Positions 1 through 11,400 of a stretch of DNA of 64,000 nt are shown piece after piece. This DNA is from Pelodera strongyloides. Taxonomy: Eukaryota > Nematoda > Chromadorea > Rhabditida > Rhabditidae. The stretch covers positions 62,001-126,000 of the forward strand of contig JAANDG010000166.1 of the NCBI GenBank assembly GCA_036852015.1, given 5' to 3'. Made by a program: the position numbers and the translations under genes. Each line of letters starts with the position of its first letter. The stretch's first letter is position 1. The notes beneath the pieces are model-generated. The model searched no databases. It was not told the origin of the DNA and saw nothing but the letters and a program-made list of their open reading frames with translations.

Positions 1-190
1 TGAAGGAGCAGGGGTTCCAGCTGGTAGTTGTGCTTGCTGGCCTGAAACGGGTAGAGTAGTGTAGTAGTTGTAGCTTGTCTCTCTCTTCTCTCCCTCGATC
101 TTCCGCATATATCTATATATTCTTTTCCTTGCTATGCTAATTTGTTATGTTATCTACTACTACAATATCCTACGATACAACTCTATTACA
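1..190 (-). repeat. 3' LTR of the gypsy element (partial)
   Basis: Same sequence as 4901-5090. The inner boundary at 190 is fixed by the adjoining polypurine tract at 191-200. The outer end lies beyond the window. Confidence 0.9.
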
Positions 191-200
191 CCCTTTCCCT
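191..200 (-). promoter_or_regulatory. Polypurine tract of the gypsy element
   Basis: AGGGAAAGGG on the minus strand directly abuts the TGTAATAG start of the 3' LTR, as expected for the plus-strand primer of reverse transcription. Confidence 0.75.
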
Positions 201-579
201 AAATGAAACATTTAAATAAACCAAAAAAAAAAACAAACTTACGAATAAGCGTGGTAAGGGTGCTGGATAATAAACCGGGAAGCGTTGGAGTGATGGGCAC
301 GGATACATCAATGCGAATTTTTCCACTCGACACCTCATACGATACATCGCTGGTGCTGATGCAAGCCGGAGTAGACGGGGGGCACGAGGCCTCGTAAGAA
401 GGAGGGGGACGAAGGGGAGGTCCCCATCTCGAACGCTCCCTTTCCGAAGCCATTTAGGAAATAGATAGGAACCGGATACCTGGGAGACACTTATATAAGA
501 TTTTTAGACAGAATTAACATACCAAAATTTTCCGGATTAACATACCAGACTCAAGTATCATTCTTGAATCATATACGTC

Positions 580-3500
580 TCAATGAATCCACTTGCGTGG
601 AGGTGGTGGAGAATATCGTTGGGGTGGCTTGGTAACTCGGGCACTTTTCCGAAGTTCTACGGCGGTGTGTACCGAGTCAGAACTGGCTACGGATAATTCC
701 GAGCTGCTAGCTTGAGTAGTTTCACTAATTCCACCGGTTGATTCTCCTTCTTCATTCTTGATCTCTTCCTCGTCTGGCATGGCTAAATCCCGTCTTCTCA
801 TTTGATTAGCATGTCGGATCCAGTCGCCACGTTCAGTGTGAACGAGATAGGTTACGGTACCAGTTCTTTCCATAATTTTTCCAGGCACCCAACCCACCGA
901 GTTTCCTTTGTAGTCCCTCACGTAGACGGTCATACCAATCGACAATTCCTTTTCCTTGGCATGTTTGTTAAAATTTCTCTTCATCCTTTCTCGGGCCATT
1001 TCCGGTCGGGTTATTTTCATTGGGAAAATGTTACCTATCTGTCCAGGGTCCTTGGCCTTAGCCCATGTTATATCAAATATGGTTCTTACCGATCTTCCAA
1101 ACATTAATTCTGCAGGACTCTTACCCGTGCTAGAGTGCGGCGTATTTCGATAGCTGGCCAAAAACTTCCTTAGAGCAATTTCTATCTGTTCTCCACCCTT
1201 TCCCAGTTCTTTGGCCATCATTTTCTTAAAAGTTTGCACCGCCCGCTCTGCTGCCCCATTCGACTGTGGGTGGTAAGGCGGAGAAAAAGTAACTTTTATA
1301 CCTCTATTTTCACAAAACTCACGGTAATCCCAAGCCGCAAATTGTGGTCCATTGTCCGTTACGATTTCTTCTGGTAGTCCAAAAATCGTGAACGTCTTCT
1401 CCAACTCTTTGATCACGTCTTGAGTGGTAATGCGACTCATCCGGGTTACTTGAATCCATTTCGATTTTGCATCCACTAGCACAAACCAGTGTGCCCCGTG
1501 TATCGGTCCCGCAAAATCCAGGTGTAGCCTCTGCCAAACCTTCCCTGGTTCTGGCCACAACTCGGTTACCGTCTTTTGTGGAGTATTAGCTTGTAATTGA
1601 CAATTTACACATGTTTTCACTCTGTATTCAATATCTTTATCAATATTAGGGTACCATACCTTACTCCGGGCCAATTCCTTCATCCTGGTGCTTCCGGGAT
1701 GTCCTTTGTGCAGCATTTCCAGGATTGTCTTCCGTAGCTCCATTGGAATGATAATTCGGCCTTCCTTCAGGATGATCCCTTCCTGTTCGTGCAGTTGATC
1801 TCGTACATTCCAAAATTTCCTTAGACAATCATCCATCCGATGCAGCTTCTCCGGCCATTTCGTCTTCAGATATTGCTTAACTTCCGTCAAAACTGCATCC
1901 TTCTCCATGGCTTGATGAATCACATCTTTATTAAACGGAAATCCTTGGAAATATTCCTCTCTCACTGCCTTTATTTGGAATTCTTCTTTTTCCAAATATT
2001 CAGTAATTTTCTCCGTAGGATCAACGAGACGTGACAATCCGTCTGCATTACCGAATTTAGCTGTCGGTACGTACTCGATATCGAATGTAAACTGTGCTAC
2101 TTTTATTGCCCACCTGTGTAATCTCTTTGCAGCCAGTATCGGAAGCTCTGCCTTCGGACCAAATATTTTCAATAGCGGCTGATGGTCGGTGCGCAGTTTG
2201 AATCGAAGTCCGAAAAGATAGGTTTGGAATTTGTCCATTCCCCAGACAATACCCAAAGCTTCCTTCTCAATCTGAGCATACTTTCGCTCTGTTTCCGTCA
2301 TTCCTCTTGATGCGTATTCGATGACCTTTTCTGTTCCATCTTCCATTTTATGGTACAGTACGGCTCCCAGACCATATTCACTAGCGTCTGTAGCCAATAT
2401 TACAGGTTTCTTCGGGTCAAAATGTGTAAGCACATCTGTTCCTTGCATTCGTGTCTTTATTTCCTGGAATGCAATTTCTTGTTCCTTTCCCCATTCGAAG
2501 CTGACGTCTTTTCTTCGAAGCTTATTCAGCGGCCGGCAGAGATCGGCTAGGTTGGGAACAAATCTGGCATAGTAGTTTACGAACCCTACCAGACTCTCTA
2601 CTTCTTTCAGCGTTTTAGGTGCCGGCATTTCTTGTAAGGCCTTTACTTTCTTTGGATTGGTACGAATCCCTTCCCGGCTTAACACATGTCCTAGGACTTC
2701 TATGGTATCTTTAAAAAACTCACACTTCTCTGCTTTTACTTTCATACCATGTTCTTTGAGACGCTGAAAAACCTTTTCCAAGGTCCTGAGGTGCTCTTCT
2801 TTGTTCCTTCCAGTGACCACGATGTCGTCCAAATAGACGATGACATTCTCAATCCCGTGTAGCATCTTATCCATCAAATTCTGGAAAATTGCTGGGGCAT
2901 TGGCCACACCAAAAGGTAATCTGTGGTAGCGAAACAATCCCAAATGCGTACTTATGGTCGTGTATTTCTTAGATTCCTCATCCAACTCTACTTGATTATA
3001 CGCTTTTTCCAAATCTAGTTTAGAATAATGCTCTCCTTGATTCAGAATGTGAAATAACTCTGTTATTTTCGGAATTGGGTATTGATCCACTTTCAAACAC
3101 TTATTTACCGCTACTCTGTAATCACCACAAATTCTAATCTTACCATTTGGTTTTGGAACAACCACAATTGGTGCTGCCCAGTCGGAGTGCACCACTTGTT
3201 CCACGATCCCGTCCTTGAGCATTTCCTCCAAATTTTTTCTGACTTGCTCCTTGAGCGCAAAGGGCACGGGTCTAGCCCTGAAGAATTTCCGGCCATTGAA
3301 CTTTCCTTCGTCCATATGTAACTTGGCCTGCAGCTTCGTGCATTTTCCCAGACCTTCAGAAAATACCCCTGCATATTTCTTCAACAATGTACCAACTTCT
3401 TTATCTGGATCCTCTTTGGTCTGTTTACCGTTAACTCCTCTTCCCGAGGGTTCGAGCTCATTTACCGAGAGACCTTTAGCCAAAACTTCTAAATCAGTTA

Positions 3501-4686
3501 ACTCTATACCCACCTTTTCCTTTAAATCTCGTCCAAAAATTGGCGAACCTTGTTTCAACACATGGATTTGCACTTCTCGTCGGACGTCTCCAACTTGAAT
3601 ATCCACTGAACAGATTCCCTTGAACTTGATTTTTCCACCTGTATAAGTCCTTGCGTTGTAGTTCACCGCTGCCAATTTTGGCTTTCCAATTTTCTTCCAG
3701 GTTGCCTCGTCGATGATAGATAATGCTGCACCCGTGTCCAATTCCATTTTCATATCCATTCCTCCCAATTGAACAGGTAGCATTATTGCAGGCTGGAACT
3801 GACAAATAGCCGGTCGAATTACAAACGTCTCAGGTGAACAGGAAATAGTACCAAGACCTGGTTCCTGTGAGTCGTGGTTTCTCTTTTTAAACTGATTCGA
3901 ATAGTTCCTTCCGGACGGAACTTTTCTGTTAAACTTGGCTTTACAAAACTTTGCTACATGCCCTACCTCATTACAATTAAAACACCTTAGCTGACCTTGT
4001 GAATAGCCTCCCTTGTTTCCTTTATATCCATCCTTCTTGAAGAACTGTTGTCGTTGCTGATGAACATCGTAAGATTCATTCGATCGCTTTCCCAAATTGA
4101 CTGCACTCTTTTCCATTGTTTCCACTTTTTGTGCCAAATGTAGTGTCTGGATTCCGTCCAACTCTTCCTCACCTAATAACCTCTCTCTCACTTTATCACT
4201 ATTCAGGCCTCGAATAAACTGCATTGACAATATGCAATCTTTCACATCAGTTACTTTGTTAAATGCACACTTACCAGCCAAATGTTCTAACTCACGGTAA
4301 TATTCCTCCAGCGATTGTCCTGGTTTCTGTGTCTCCGATAACAACGCATGGCGGCAGTTGATGAGTAACTTCTTCTTGCAATAACGGTCCCTGAGCAATT
4401 TGGTGAGATCTTCATATTTCAAGTCTCGAGGTTTCTTAGGTGCTGTCCATGAAGCCAACGAATCATAGGTATCCGGGGATACCAGAGATAGTAGGTCCAA
4501 CACTTTATCTCCATCTGTCGTGATTTTCCTCCGATCCATGTTGATTTCCAACCGTTCTATCCAACCATCCAGGTTGGCCACTGAGGGGTCGAACATTTCC
4601 ATCCTTAATGCTCTTCCCTCCATCGTAAGTTGTTTGCCTGAACGCCACTGAAGTAACTGGTGATAATCACTGACAAGATGATACAC
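580..4686 (-). CDS. Gag-Pol polyprotein of a Ty3/gypsy retrotransposon
   Basis: A single uninterrupted 1368-residue frame. In order it shows a retrotransposon gag region (about residues 30-200), a CCHC zinc knuckle CFNCNEVGHVAKFC (about 233-247), an aspartic protease with DTGA (about 316), and a reverse transcriptase with the YLDD box (about 616). Then come RNase H with TDAS and RTDHQPL (about 765-830) and integrase with an HHCC zinc finger and D,D,E residues in HLDFAG, TDNGPQF and NGAAERA (about 1053, 1109, 1144). The order RT, RNase H, integrase defines Ty3/gypsy. No chromodomain is visible. Gag and pol are fused without a frameshift. The first Met falls inside the proposed LTR; the Met at 4623, just after the candidate primer-binding site, is an equally good start. 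The tail is Ser/Pro-rich. No env follows. Confidence 0.95.
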   Translation of the reverse strand: MYHLVSDYHQLLQWRSGKQLTMEGRALRMEMFDPSVANLDGWIERLEINMDRRKITTDGDKVLDLLSLVSPDTYDSLASWTAPKKPRDLKYEDLTKLLRDRYCKKKLLINCRHALLSETQKPGQSLEEYYRELEHLAGKCAFNKVTDVKDCILSMQFIRGLNSDKVRERLLGEEELDGIQTLHLAQKVETMEKSAVNLGKRSNESYDVHQQRQQFFKKDGYKGNKGGYSQGQLRCFNCNEVGHVAKFCKAKFNRKVPSGRNYSNQFKKRNHDSQEPGLGTISCSPETFVIRPAICQFQPAIMLPVQLGGMDMKMELDTGAALSIIDEATWKKIGKPKLAAVNYNARTYTGGKIKFKGICSVDIQVGDVRREVQIHVLKQGSPIFGRDLKEKVGIELTDLEVLAKGLSVNELEPSGRGVNGKQTKEDPDKEVGTLLKKYAGVFSEGLGKCTKLQAKLHMDEGKFNGRKFFRARPVPFALKEQVRKNLEEMLKDGIVEQVVHSDWAAPIVVVPKPNGKIRICGDYRVAVNKCLKVDQYPIPKITELFHILNQGEHYSKLDLEKAYNQVELDEESKKYTTISTHLGLFRYHRLPFGVANAPAIFQNLMDKMLHGIENVIVYLDDIVVTGRNKEEHLRTLEKVFQRLKEHGMKVKAEKCEFFKDTIEVLGHVLSREGIRTNPKKVKALQEMPAPKTLKEVESLVGFVNYYARFVPNLADLCRPLNKLRRKDVSFEWGKEQEIAFQEIKTRMQGTDVLTHFDPKKPVILATDASEYGLGAVLYHKMEDGTEKVIEYASRGMTETERKYAQIEKEALGIVWGMDKFQTYLFGLRFKLRTDHQPLLKIFGPKAELPILAAKRLHRWAIKVAQFTFDIEYVPTAKFGNADGLSRLVDPTEKITEYLEKEEFQIKAVREEYFQGFPFNKDVIHQAMEKDAVLTEVKQYLKTKWPEKLHRMDDCLRKFWNVRDQLHEQEGIILKEGRIIIPMELRKTILEMLHKGHPGSTRMKELARSKVWYPNIDKDIEYRVKTCVNCQLQANTPQKTVTELWPEPGKVWQRLHLDFAGPIHGAHWFVLVDAKSKWIQVTRMSRITTQDVIKELEKTFTIFGLPEEIVTDNGPQFAAWDYREFCENRGIKVTFSPPYHPQSNGAAERAVQTFKKMMAKELGKGGEQIEIALRKFLASYRNTPHSSTGKSPAELMFGRSVRTIFDITWAKAKDPGQIGNIFPMKITRPEMARERMKRNFNKHAKEKELSIGMTVYVRDYKGNSVGWVPGKIMERTGTVTYLVHTERGDWIRHANQMRRRDLAMPDEEEIKNEEGESTGGISETTQASSSELSVASSDSVHTAVELRKSARVTKPPQRYSPPPPRKWIH

Positions 4687-5090
4687 GGAGGAACCAAGAC
4701 GACTTCAAGACTAGTATCACGTAACAACAGACCGATAATACACAATAACAATCAATAATAATAATCACACGACAACTGGCACTCCTTGCTGGTGCACAAT
4801 CAATCAACAACAACACAGATCAATATTATTCATTTATTGAGTACTACAGAGGTCGTGATGAGTCCAGGAGGTAGAAATTCTACTTCTTGAAAGTAGGCAA
4901 TGAAGGAGCAGGGGTTCCAGCTGGTAGTTGTGCTTGCTGGCCTGAAACGGGTAGAGTAGTGTAGTAGTTGTAGCTTGTCTCTCTCTTCTCTCCCTCGATC
5001 TTCCGCATATATCTATATATTCTTTTCCTTGCTATGCTAATTTGTTATGTTATCTACTACTACAATATCCTACGATACAACTCTATTACA
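4648..5090 (-). repeat. 5' LTR of the gypsy element
   Basis: 4901-5090 repeats 1-190. The inner boundary at 4648 is inferred from TGGCGTTCAGG, which follows directly on the minus strand and resembles the TGGCGACC primer-binding site of the other LTR element in this window. An AATAAA-like string near 4826 could be the LTR polyadenylation signal. The TSD would be in AATAT just right of 5090. Confidence 0.6.
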
Positions 5091-5621
5091 AATATGTAAT
5101 GATATAACTGACAGTCAAGTTTCTTGAATGAATACAATTATTTATGTATTTATTAAATACACCAGAAGGTGCATCCAAAGATGAAAATTAAAACGAAACG
5201 CAAACAGGCAGGTGACCGATATGCGATATGATATGATTAGCAATGAGAACAATGAACATTAAGTATAGAAAATAGAAAAAGAAGAAATTAAAAAAAAAGT
5301 AAATCGTCATGCATTTCTCTGCAGAGAAGCTTTCAATCTTCTAAACATGAAAAGTTTAGCTGTATTTTTTTTCAACTTTCACGCTTTAGTACCCGCTCAA
5401 ATTATCACAACAAAATATAACCTTACTGAATTGTTGGATATTAGTGATATTACTAACACAGTTGCTGTGCTACACATTTCACATCATTTAAATAAACAAA
5501 ATTGAATTCATTGTACCACATATAGATATAGGTAAGAAACTATACGAGGGCGAAAAATCCTTGCGCCATATAGCATATCGTGAATTCCGTCAGCGTCAGT
5601 GTTCAGTGGCGCTTCACAAAT

Positions 5622-8315
5622 TTAGTTCTTGGCACTTTCTGGCACTTCGCCTTTTCCCTCGATGTCGAAAAAATCGGGATTGAAGTTCAATTGTACTTTT
5701 GACTTTTTCTCGGGCATATCACTGGGAAGTGGCACACCTTTCGACTCTTTCAGGAATATCTGAAAATAATTGCGATAATTATAAGAATTATTTATTCGTA
5801 ATATTTATTTGCTTACTTACTACTAGAAATATGAAACATATAATAGGGGCCCTTGTCAGTATGGGATGTTTTTATTATGCGCAGTGCCGTCTTAGGGTTG
5901 CCTTTTGATTATGTTATTATGTACTTTGGATGTAATCTTTATTATTATAATTAATATTTTTGGAGTTATAGTTATATCATAAAATATCCTGAAGCGTAAA
6001 ATATGGGGACAGTATACAATGTGAATTTTTTTTAGGCGAGAACAACTGAAACGAGAGAAAATAAGACCATGACGATCGAGTTGTTATCCCCCAAAACGGC
6101 TGGAGCAGTTGATTTATTGTTGGATATTATAATTTAAGATCATTATAATTACTTTGCTAATTAGAATAATCACAAACCTGGAATAGAAGAATGTCAGCGA
6201 GGGCAATTGAAGACAGCACCAAGTATGGGAATCCGGGAATACCCGTTTCCTAAAGGTAGAACATAAACTTAGAACCCATAGCCAGCATAAACTTTCAGCA
6301 TTTTTTATCATTGTTACATGTATTTCTTGAGATTTTGTGCGTTCAGTGACAAGACCGTACAAATTTCTAAAGCTTGCGCGTTCTAAATATTATCTCGTAT
6401 ATTATAATAAGAGAAAAAAATAGATATTATATGAACTTACAACTGAAAATAACAATGGTCCGACCACATTTCCTAAACGTCCGGTCACATTTCCGTGTGC
6501 CGCGGCAAGGTTGCGAATCGGAGTGGGGAACTGCTCTGCCACGGCCAGGCTCATCTGTAACGAGGGTGAATGGTTTCAGAATGTAGAAGCAAGAATGAAT
6601 GTATGCTAATTATTGCTAGCGCTAGGAGACCCGGCAGGTGCGCCGCCGGTGTACCACAGGGGTACAAAATGGCGACCACCCGACTACTACGTTCTCAGGC
6701 GCGCAAATAACCGCGTCCACGGAAAAGAGATGGCTTTTTAACATGGGAGAGGCGGAGACGCAGAAAAGAGGTTTATCGGTGTCTCGACTGTTCAATGCAA
6801 ATTTGCAATCTGTTCCCGTGGACGCGGCTACGCATTTGCGCGCCTGAGAACCAGAGTAGGCGACACTTGTTGCATTCTGATTTAATTTCAAGCAAAAGTG
6901 AAAATAGAAAAAAATCAGGAGCCTCTTGGAAAGCTAGCGATCGGTATAAAATAAGGATTCGGCTAGTTATTTTTACAGAATTACCTGAAGGAATATGCAT
7001 CCTGTTATTCCAAAGGCCAACAAAGTAGTGTACTGAATAAGGAAGGCGTATGTTTGATTGACACCTAAATATAATATCCCATTTAATATTCCCCAATCTT
7101 TATTTTTTTCGCAATACTACGATATACACTTTCTTTAGCATAATTTGTTACTGACCAACTTGTCGCGCGCTGTTCAGTGTAGAATGGAATATAATAGTGT
7201 AGCAGACTGAGCAGGGCTCAGACCCCGTTTCGACCCTTTATCGCATACGAGGATTTACCGCGGGTGGGTCTCATCAGTGCGATGGCCCGCGGCTTTGGAA
7301 TATGAATATGAATTAAAGTAGGAATGGAATGTTCCTGGGCGTTGTGGTTGGGTTTTATTGTCGAGACACTCCCGGGCGGCGTTCGTTTTTTATTTTTTAT
7401 TTTTTTTTTGTGTATAAGAGTGTCCCTGTGTCTCTGCCGTGTCTGCGCTCTCTCTCCTACCCATGTGGCCCTGGGCCCTGGTCTTTGAGGGAGAATCAAT
7501 GGCACACACAGGGTGACGAGAAAACTGTCCAAATGACTCGGAGAAAGCCGAGACACTCCCGGGCGACAAGAAGATGTATTCCTCAGAATTATGGGTCGAG
7601 AAGAGGTCGAGACACTCCCGGGCGGCGTTCGTTTGCCCGATGTCGAGGAGTGCCGGTGCTACAGAAGTAACTCGGAAAAAATGAGGGCTTGCAGTGTTGT
7701 ATCTTTCCAATAGGGCTCGGAGGAGAATCGTTGTGAGGCGCTCGTGGCCTCGAAGTTTGAACGTTGCTTTCCGTTCCTTTGATGTGGCCTGCGTGTGCCG
7801 ATTTAGGCACCAGTACCGGGGACTGCGTGCTTTGTGGTCGTCGTGACCGAATTTCAGCCTGTAGAGGCTCTTTTGACCGTAGATTGGTCGTAGCGTGTTA
7901 TTTGCCGCTATTCTCGCTCAATTGCTGCCTTGCTTGAAATTGTGGTTGCCAACCTTACATTAGTGCAAGCCTCCTCAGTAGTCGTCAGAATGAAATTTCC
8001 AGAGTTGTAGTGCTGCCACGCGGGTCTTATTATTTTTAGCGGCCCATCCATTTGGACGAGTGCACCATTCCCGGACGGTGCACCATGTGTAGATTTCTCT
8101 CCTACTTTCGGGAGAGGTGTGTTTGTGTGTGTGTGGGTGATTCTGTGGGGCAATCTTGATGTCTTTCATATACACACGATTACATAATACTGTTTACCAA
8201 AAAAGCAGTTACATTAAAACAGAATATGAAAAAGCGGGGTCGGTGCCCCCTGATGCTGCCGTGGACGCCAAGCGTCCTTTTCTCCTTAAGTAGTGAATCT
8301 TTGTGGGGTGGGGGT

Positions 8316-8391
<76 letters not shown>

Positions 8392-8407
8392 GGGGGGGGG
8401 GGGGGTG

Positions 8408-8447
<40 letters not shown>

Positions 8448-11400
8448 GGGGGGGGGGGGGGGGGGGTAAGGGCCAGGGAGCGTCCTTTTCTCCTTAAGTA
8501 GTGAATCTTTGTATAAAGGGCAGGGATTAGAGAAAAGTGGGAAATATCATAGGGAGAGGGAGCTAGAGATGGTTTTTTGGTGGGCTCTCTATTTTACATT
8601 ACAACGAGGAGTTAGGGAGCCAGGAGGAACGTCAAAGGGATATAGGGAGAAGGAGTCCTGATCCAAGGCTTAATTGTTGGTCCCTCGGTTTTTATTGGTC
8701 CCTCGTTTCCTTTTCTCTTATTCCATCTTGCAGGGGGCAGTTGTTTTCCAGAAAGTGATGATTTTAACGTTCGCAGGAAAGCTGCGACAAACTGATCGTG
8801 TGCGTTGGAGTGTTCCCCGATCTAACGGAGAACGTTGATTATTACCATGATTTACCATATTACGCTGATCTTGCTATTTTGAACGTTTTTGTGTAATTTT
8901 GTGATAGTTTGTCAGACTTCGAGGATTAATTTTTATCTAATGGGAACCAGGCTGTGCGCCGTGAACCAAATACAACAGAATAAAAGACCTACCCAAAACG
9001 AATAAGGCGTAGGTGACGATCATACACCCGAGAATAGAACCCATAGTGAGGAAGTGCAGCAACTTGCGACCGACACGGTGAGCACCGAAGTGATCAACGA
9101 GGGCGACCTTAAAGTGATATGGTACGTGGTTTAGAGAATCTTATACAAATGCGCTTTCATGCATTTCATGCAAGTTGTGTGCGATTATGTGTTCAGTGCC
9201 GAAATTGCACAGACGGGCATCATCGAAATTCTAATGAATGGGGTTTGCAAGTATGCTGAAAATTTACCGTATCTTGTATATGCAAGTTTCGTGCCGAAAT
9301 AGGGTGGAATTTACAGAATCACATCGACTTTTTGGGATACTTGCAAACCCACATAAACCATTCTTTATGCGCAATAAGAGCGCAGCACCGCAGCAAAACA
9401 TGATGCACTTACCGCAGCGCCGACTATATATCGTAATACTCCACTAATTGCTGTGTTCATAAACATTGAACCCTGGATCACATGCAAATTGAACAGTAGG
9501 GAATAGGTGATGAATGAGACTGAGAAACTGAAAAGGTGGGTTTAGAAACGCGATGTGGTACATTTGAGAAAAGTGCCCAGTCTGTTAAAGACTTACAGTG
9601 TCTGGGTTATTCAGTTATTTCTTGTCCGTCTTGTTTTATTTACTACAAAAAATCTGTAGTAGATTTAGTACGAATATTTTGTTCCTTTCCTGCGATAATC
9701 AGTGGAAACCCCAATATGGCCCGATTATTTCAAAAAAGCACGATATGGCCCCGATCAAAGTCCGATTTTTTAGGTTCTTGACCGGAATAATATCGGGGTT
9801 TTTGGCAACAATCGGGGCTACATCGGATTTTTTGACTTCACATGTAATGACCGCATTTGCGTGCGTGTATTATACAGGCCAATTAAAATTCAGGAAATTT
9901 ACAGTATATTTGTTCATCATAGCCTAGTGATATCCTATATTCTAGGTACCTACTAACAGAATAGGAATGATTTGTAGTATAGAACTTACTATCCAAATGC
10001 CGTCACAATGGACTTGATGGCCAGCTGAAGAGAAGAGTAGAGATGGAGAAAATGATATCTGAATAATTACTTTTTAAAGGAATGCAGTCGCCCACCTACT
10101 GAGTCATGTTTTTTCGTAAAATTGATAGAGTTGCGTGTCTCAACTACAACACAACAACTGTGGCGACCAATCATTGAGAGTGGGCCACAAATGCGCCAGG
10201 AGCGCGCGAACATGCCAAACACGGAAAATGTTGTTTAAGCACATGACATTCACTAACGGCACATCGGCGGCAAACCAGTTCTGTGAAGCTGTTTCTTTTT
10301 CTGGTGCCGAGCAATGAGTTTCAGTCAGCCCAATCGCGACCCACCGACAAAGTTTCCTCAGTTTGCACTTAGGGGAATCGAACCTCCGATGACCACTTGG
10401 GAGGCAGACACTCTATCCACTGAGCTAATCAGTCGACATTCGATGTATCCCATAAGAATACCTACTTTTTGCTCGTTTGCTCCTTATTTGGTTCGGAAGC
10501 AGGCAAAAGGCTTGTGTGAACCTCGTCAACACCAGTCTCACGATTGACCAAGGCGAGTATCTCCTTCTCGGTCATCTGAAATATTTATTCTCACTTATTG
10601 TAACATCAGAGGTGCCAGAGGTGCGCCGGACGTAGAGTGCACCATACTTTTTGCGCACTGCCGCGTTTTTCTGATTGGTAGCACATTTTTTAGACATAGT
10701 ATATACTCAAACTAATGGGATGGGCAAAATAGCAGGACGCTTGCGTCGCGCACCTTTTTTAAATAAATAAATAAATATTTTACGGTACTAGAGCGTGCTT
10801 CTTTATTCAAGGGTGGTTCAGTACAAGGTTACAAAGCTTATGACTTGTTCCGCGGAGGTCTTGAGCAATTCAAGTACAAATGTTATCCTGGCCTTGTATT
10901 TCACCGTTTCACAGTTGTGCGACGCAACTGCGCTGTTTCATCAATTTAGAGTAGAGCTAATGATAACGTAGTATGCTTATGATATGCATCCTTACCCTAT
11001 CTTCCACGGCCTTCCACTTGTTTATATTAATAATCGAAGCCAGCGCCTCTTTTCGTTTCTTCTTTTGCACGAGAAACTTTGGACTTTCTTCCATTAGGCT
11101 AAAAAAAAGTATTTCGTAGATTGTTTTGAGCTCACGCCAACTTAGATGTAGCACGTAGTGTTCCAAGAAATATTGCATTAGCTTATCTTTTAGTCATTGT
11201 GTTTATTATGATTATGATGATGGAACATAAAATACACCACTTTGCCACTATTACTATTGCCAGACTGTTACAGTTTTCTTGGACCCTTATGCTTCATTAC
11301 AACCACGTATTACACTCACTACTTGCTTTTTTGTGTTGTTTGTTGATGTGTATAATAGATAAACCATCATAGACAATATGAGACATCTTGTTGAAGTTAT

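Larger units (their letters stand above)
1..5090 (-). mobile_element. Ty3/gypsy LTR retrotransposon, coding-intact, 3' LTR cut by window edge
   Basis: The block 1-190 is repeated at 4901-5090 with no difference that I can see. Between them lies one long minus-strand gag-pol ORF. Read on the minus strand, the LTR begins TGTAATAGAG. Just inside the 3' LTR is a purine run, AGGGAAAGGG (plus 191-200), a good polypurine tract. The 5' LTR probably ends at 4648, followed by TGGCGTTCAGG (4637-4647) as a candidate primer-binding site; that would make the LTR about 443 bp, so the rest of the 3' LTR lies left of the window. The matching LTRs and the open ORF suggest a recent insertion. The target duplication cannot be tested because the left flank is missing. 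Confidence 0.93.

Noticed and set aside
199..453. 84-codon minus ORF downstream of gag-pol as an env or accessory gene
   Set aside because: No signal peptide followed by a membrane protein pattern, low-complexity Pro/Ser content, and no splice acceptor of note; treated as 3' untranslated sequence.
8226..8501. 91-codon poly-glycine frame
   Set aside because: It only reflects the poly-G tract inside an intron; no start context or conservation.
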